Part shown: piece by piece, positions 25,784-26,489 of the stretch
Position numbering within the stretch: the first letter of the stretch is position 1
Layout: each line of letters starts with the position of its first letter
Source: an uncultured Eggerthellaceae bacterium
GTDB taxonomy: Bacteria; Actinomycetota; Coriobacteriia; Coriobacteriales; Eggerthellaceae
DNA: 26,489 bases
Assembly (NCBI GenBank): GCA_947565915.1
Contig: CANOHY010000026.1
Location: forward strand, 1 to 26,489
Direction: 5' to 3'
Notes under the pieces: generated by a model
Database searches by the model: none
Told to the model about the DNA's origin: nothing
Seen by the model: only the letters and a program-made list of their open reading frames with translations
Position numbers and translations under genes: made by a program

Positions 25784-26489
25784 TCAGCCACCAGCCTTCA
25801 CACCATACCAAGCGATCTTCTCGTCCTTCCAGCCCATTTTCACGAGGCTCGCGTGCTCGGCATAGCTTGTGGTGTAGTTATGGGTGCCAACAGTTTCGAA
25901 AGGATTGAATTGGCGGTAGAGCGGCACGTTGCCACCCGACTTCCAGCTTACGCCCTCATAGCGCCAACCTAGCTTGACCAGCATGTCCCGCTCCTTCGCG
26001 TTGAGAGTGTAGTGATGGTCGGTCGTATAAGGATTGTAGAGCCGATACACGTCCTTGCCCGCAGTTGGGGCATACCAACCGATGTTCTCGTCGCGCCAGC
26101 CGCGCTTGATGCAGTCCTTGCGCTCCTTAGCGCTGGCCGTGTAGAAATGCTCGAGCGTCCAGGGGTTGTAAAGCCGATACATCGCGATTCCCGTAACCTG
26201 AGAACCGCTTGTGGTGCCCGAGTTGCCCGAACCGCTGGAGCTGCCAGAACCACTACCAGGATTCGTAGGGGGTTTAACGGGTTGCTGTTCCTGCTTCACG
26301 GTGAAGGTAAGTTGGTCATTCGCATAGCTTGCGGCGAGCGAGCAAGATGGATCAGAGAACGTCCAGGCGTGCTGCTCGAGGGCATAGGCAACGACGTTGA
26401 ATATGGCTTCCTTGTAGCTGTCAGGCCAAAATGCCTGTTGTGATGCAAGTGGTAGCTCGAACTGCTTCTGACCAGCATTGATCTTGCTC
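25784..26489 (-). CDS. Repeat-containing probable surface or secreted protein, N-terminally incomplete
   Basis: The frame is open from the right edge to TGA at 25784, giving 234 visible C-terminal residues; the N-terminus and any signal peptide lie outside. The first visible 70 residues (for example PLASQQAFWPDSYKEAIFNV) belong to an unrecognised domain. A low-complexity Ser/Gly/Thr linker follows (about 26189-26278), then three degenerate repeats of about 44 residues with the core YRLYNPxTxxHxYTxxxxER and GWxxExxxWY. This matches the DUF5648 type of repeat as I know it from Gram-positive surface proteins, where it often sits at the C-terminus. The function is unknown. No sorting signal or membrane anchor is visible after the repeats. 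An internal GTG at 26299 is not a likely start because the frame continues upstream. Confidence 0.85.
   Translation of the reverse strand, partial: SKINAGQKQFELPLASQQAFWPDSYKEAIFNVVAYALEQHAWTFSDPSCSLAASYANDQLTFTVKQEQQPVKPPTNPGSGSGSSSGSGNSGTTSGSQVTGIAMYRLYNPWTLEHFYTASAKERKDCIKRGWRDENIGWYAPTAGKDVYRLYNPYTTDHHYTLNAKERDMLVKLGWRYEGVSWKSGGNVPLYRQFNPFETVGTHNYTTSYAEHASLVKMGWKDEKIAWYGVKAGG
25787..25921 (-). repeat. DUF5648-like repeat 3, terminal
   Basis: Begins LYRQFNPFETVGTHNYT, with two or three extra residues before the His, then GWKDEKIAWYGV just before the stop; the most diverged copy. Confidence 0.75.
25922..26050 (-). repeat. DUF5648-like repeat 2
   Basis: Begins VYRLYNPYTTDHHYT, with AKERDMLVKLGW and a closing EGVSWKSGG; 43 residues. 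Confidence 0.8.
26051..26182 (-). repeat. DUF5648-like repeat 1
   Basis: Begins MYRLYNPWTLEHFYT and ends around GWRDENIGWYAPTAGKD; 44 residues, the most complete copy together with the second. Confidence 0.8.

Overview
The window reads as chromosomal housekeeping DNA from a moderately GC-rich actinobacterium, most likely a member of the Coriobacteriia (Eggerthella/Slackia-like). This assignment is inference. It rests on an actinobacterial-type integration host factor gene (mihF) in the order pyrF-mihF-gmk-rpoZ, and on hrcA-dnaJ without grpE/dnaK between them. It also rests on a two-subunit class 1B dihydroorotate dehydrogenase (pyrK-pyrD), typical of low-oxygen Gram-positives, inside an otherwise actinobacterial pyr operon, and on a terminal protein carrying DUF5648-like repeats. 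All recognised genes but one (rpsT) lie on the minus strand, so the minus-strand reading order is right to left.

Right edge (25784-26489): the C-terminal part of a probable surface or secreted protein with a Ser/Gly linker and three degenerate repeats. Next (25540-25783) is a regulatory leader with a promoter, a PyrR-binding-like hairpin and an intrinsic terminator, followed by a complete UMP biosynthesis operon pyrR-pyrB-pyrC-carA-carB-pyrK-pyrD-pyrF (15583-25539). After a 321-bp gap with a plausible promoter comes mihF-gmk-rpoZ-thiI (12887-15261), which joins nucleoid architecture, GMP kinase, RNA polymerase omega and tRNA 4-thiouridylation. Then comEA-comEC-holA (8757-12737) combines DNA uptake with the DNA polymerase III delta subunit.

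The only plus-strand gene, rpsT (8109-8678), converges on holA through a shared hairpin terminator and diverges from lepA. Leftwards run lepA-dus-hemW, then hrcA-dnaJ-mtaB-phoH, a translation, tRNA-modification and heat-shock cluster. phoH is cut by the left edge.

I did not find a mobile element, CRISPR array, tRNA, rRNA or defence system. The most interesting signals are a ribosomal protein S20 about twice normal length with a charged Ala/Lys/Glu tail, a leader upstream of pyrR that looks like a complete PyrR attenuator with a nested 14-bp inverted repeat, a compact HrcA lacking much of its central domain, and the repeat-bearing partial surface protein. I see no convincing wholly new system. 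Several start codons are non-ATG and were chosen from ribosome binding sites.
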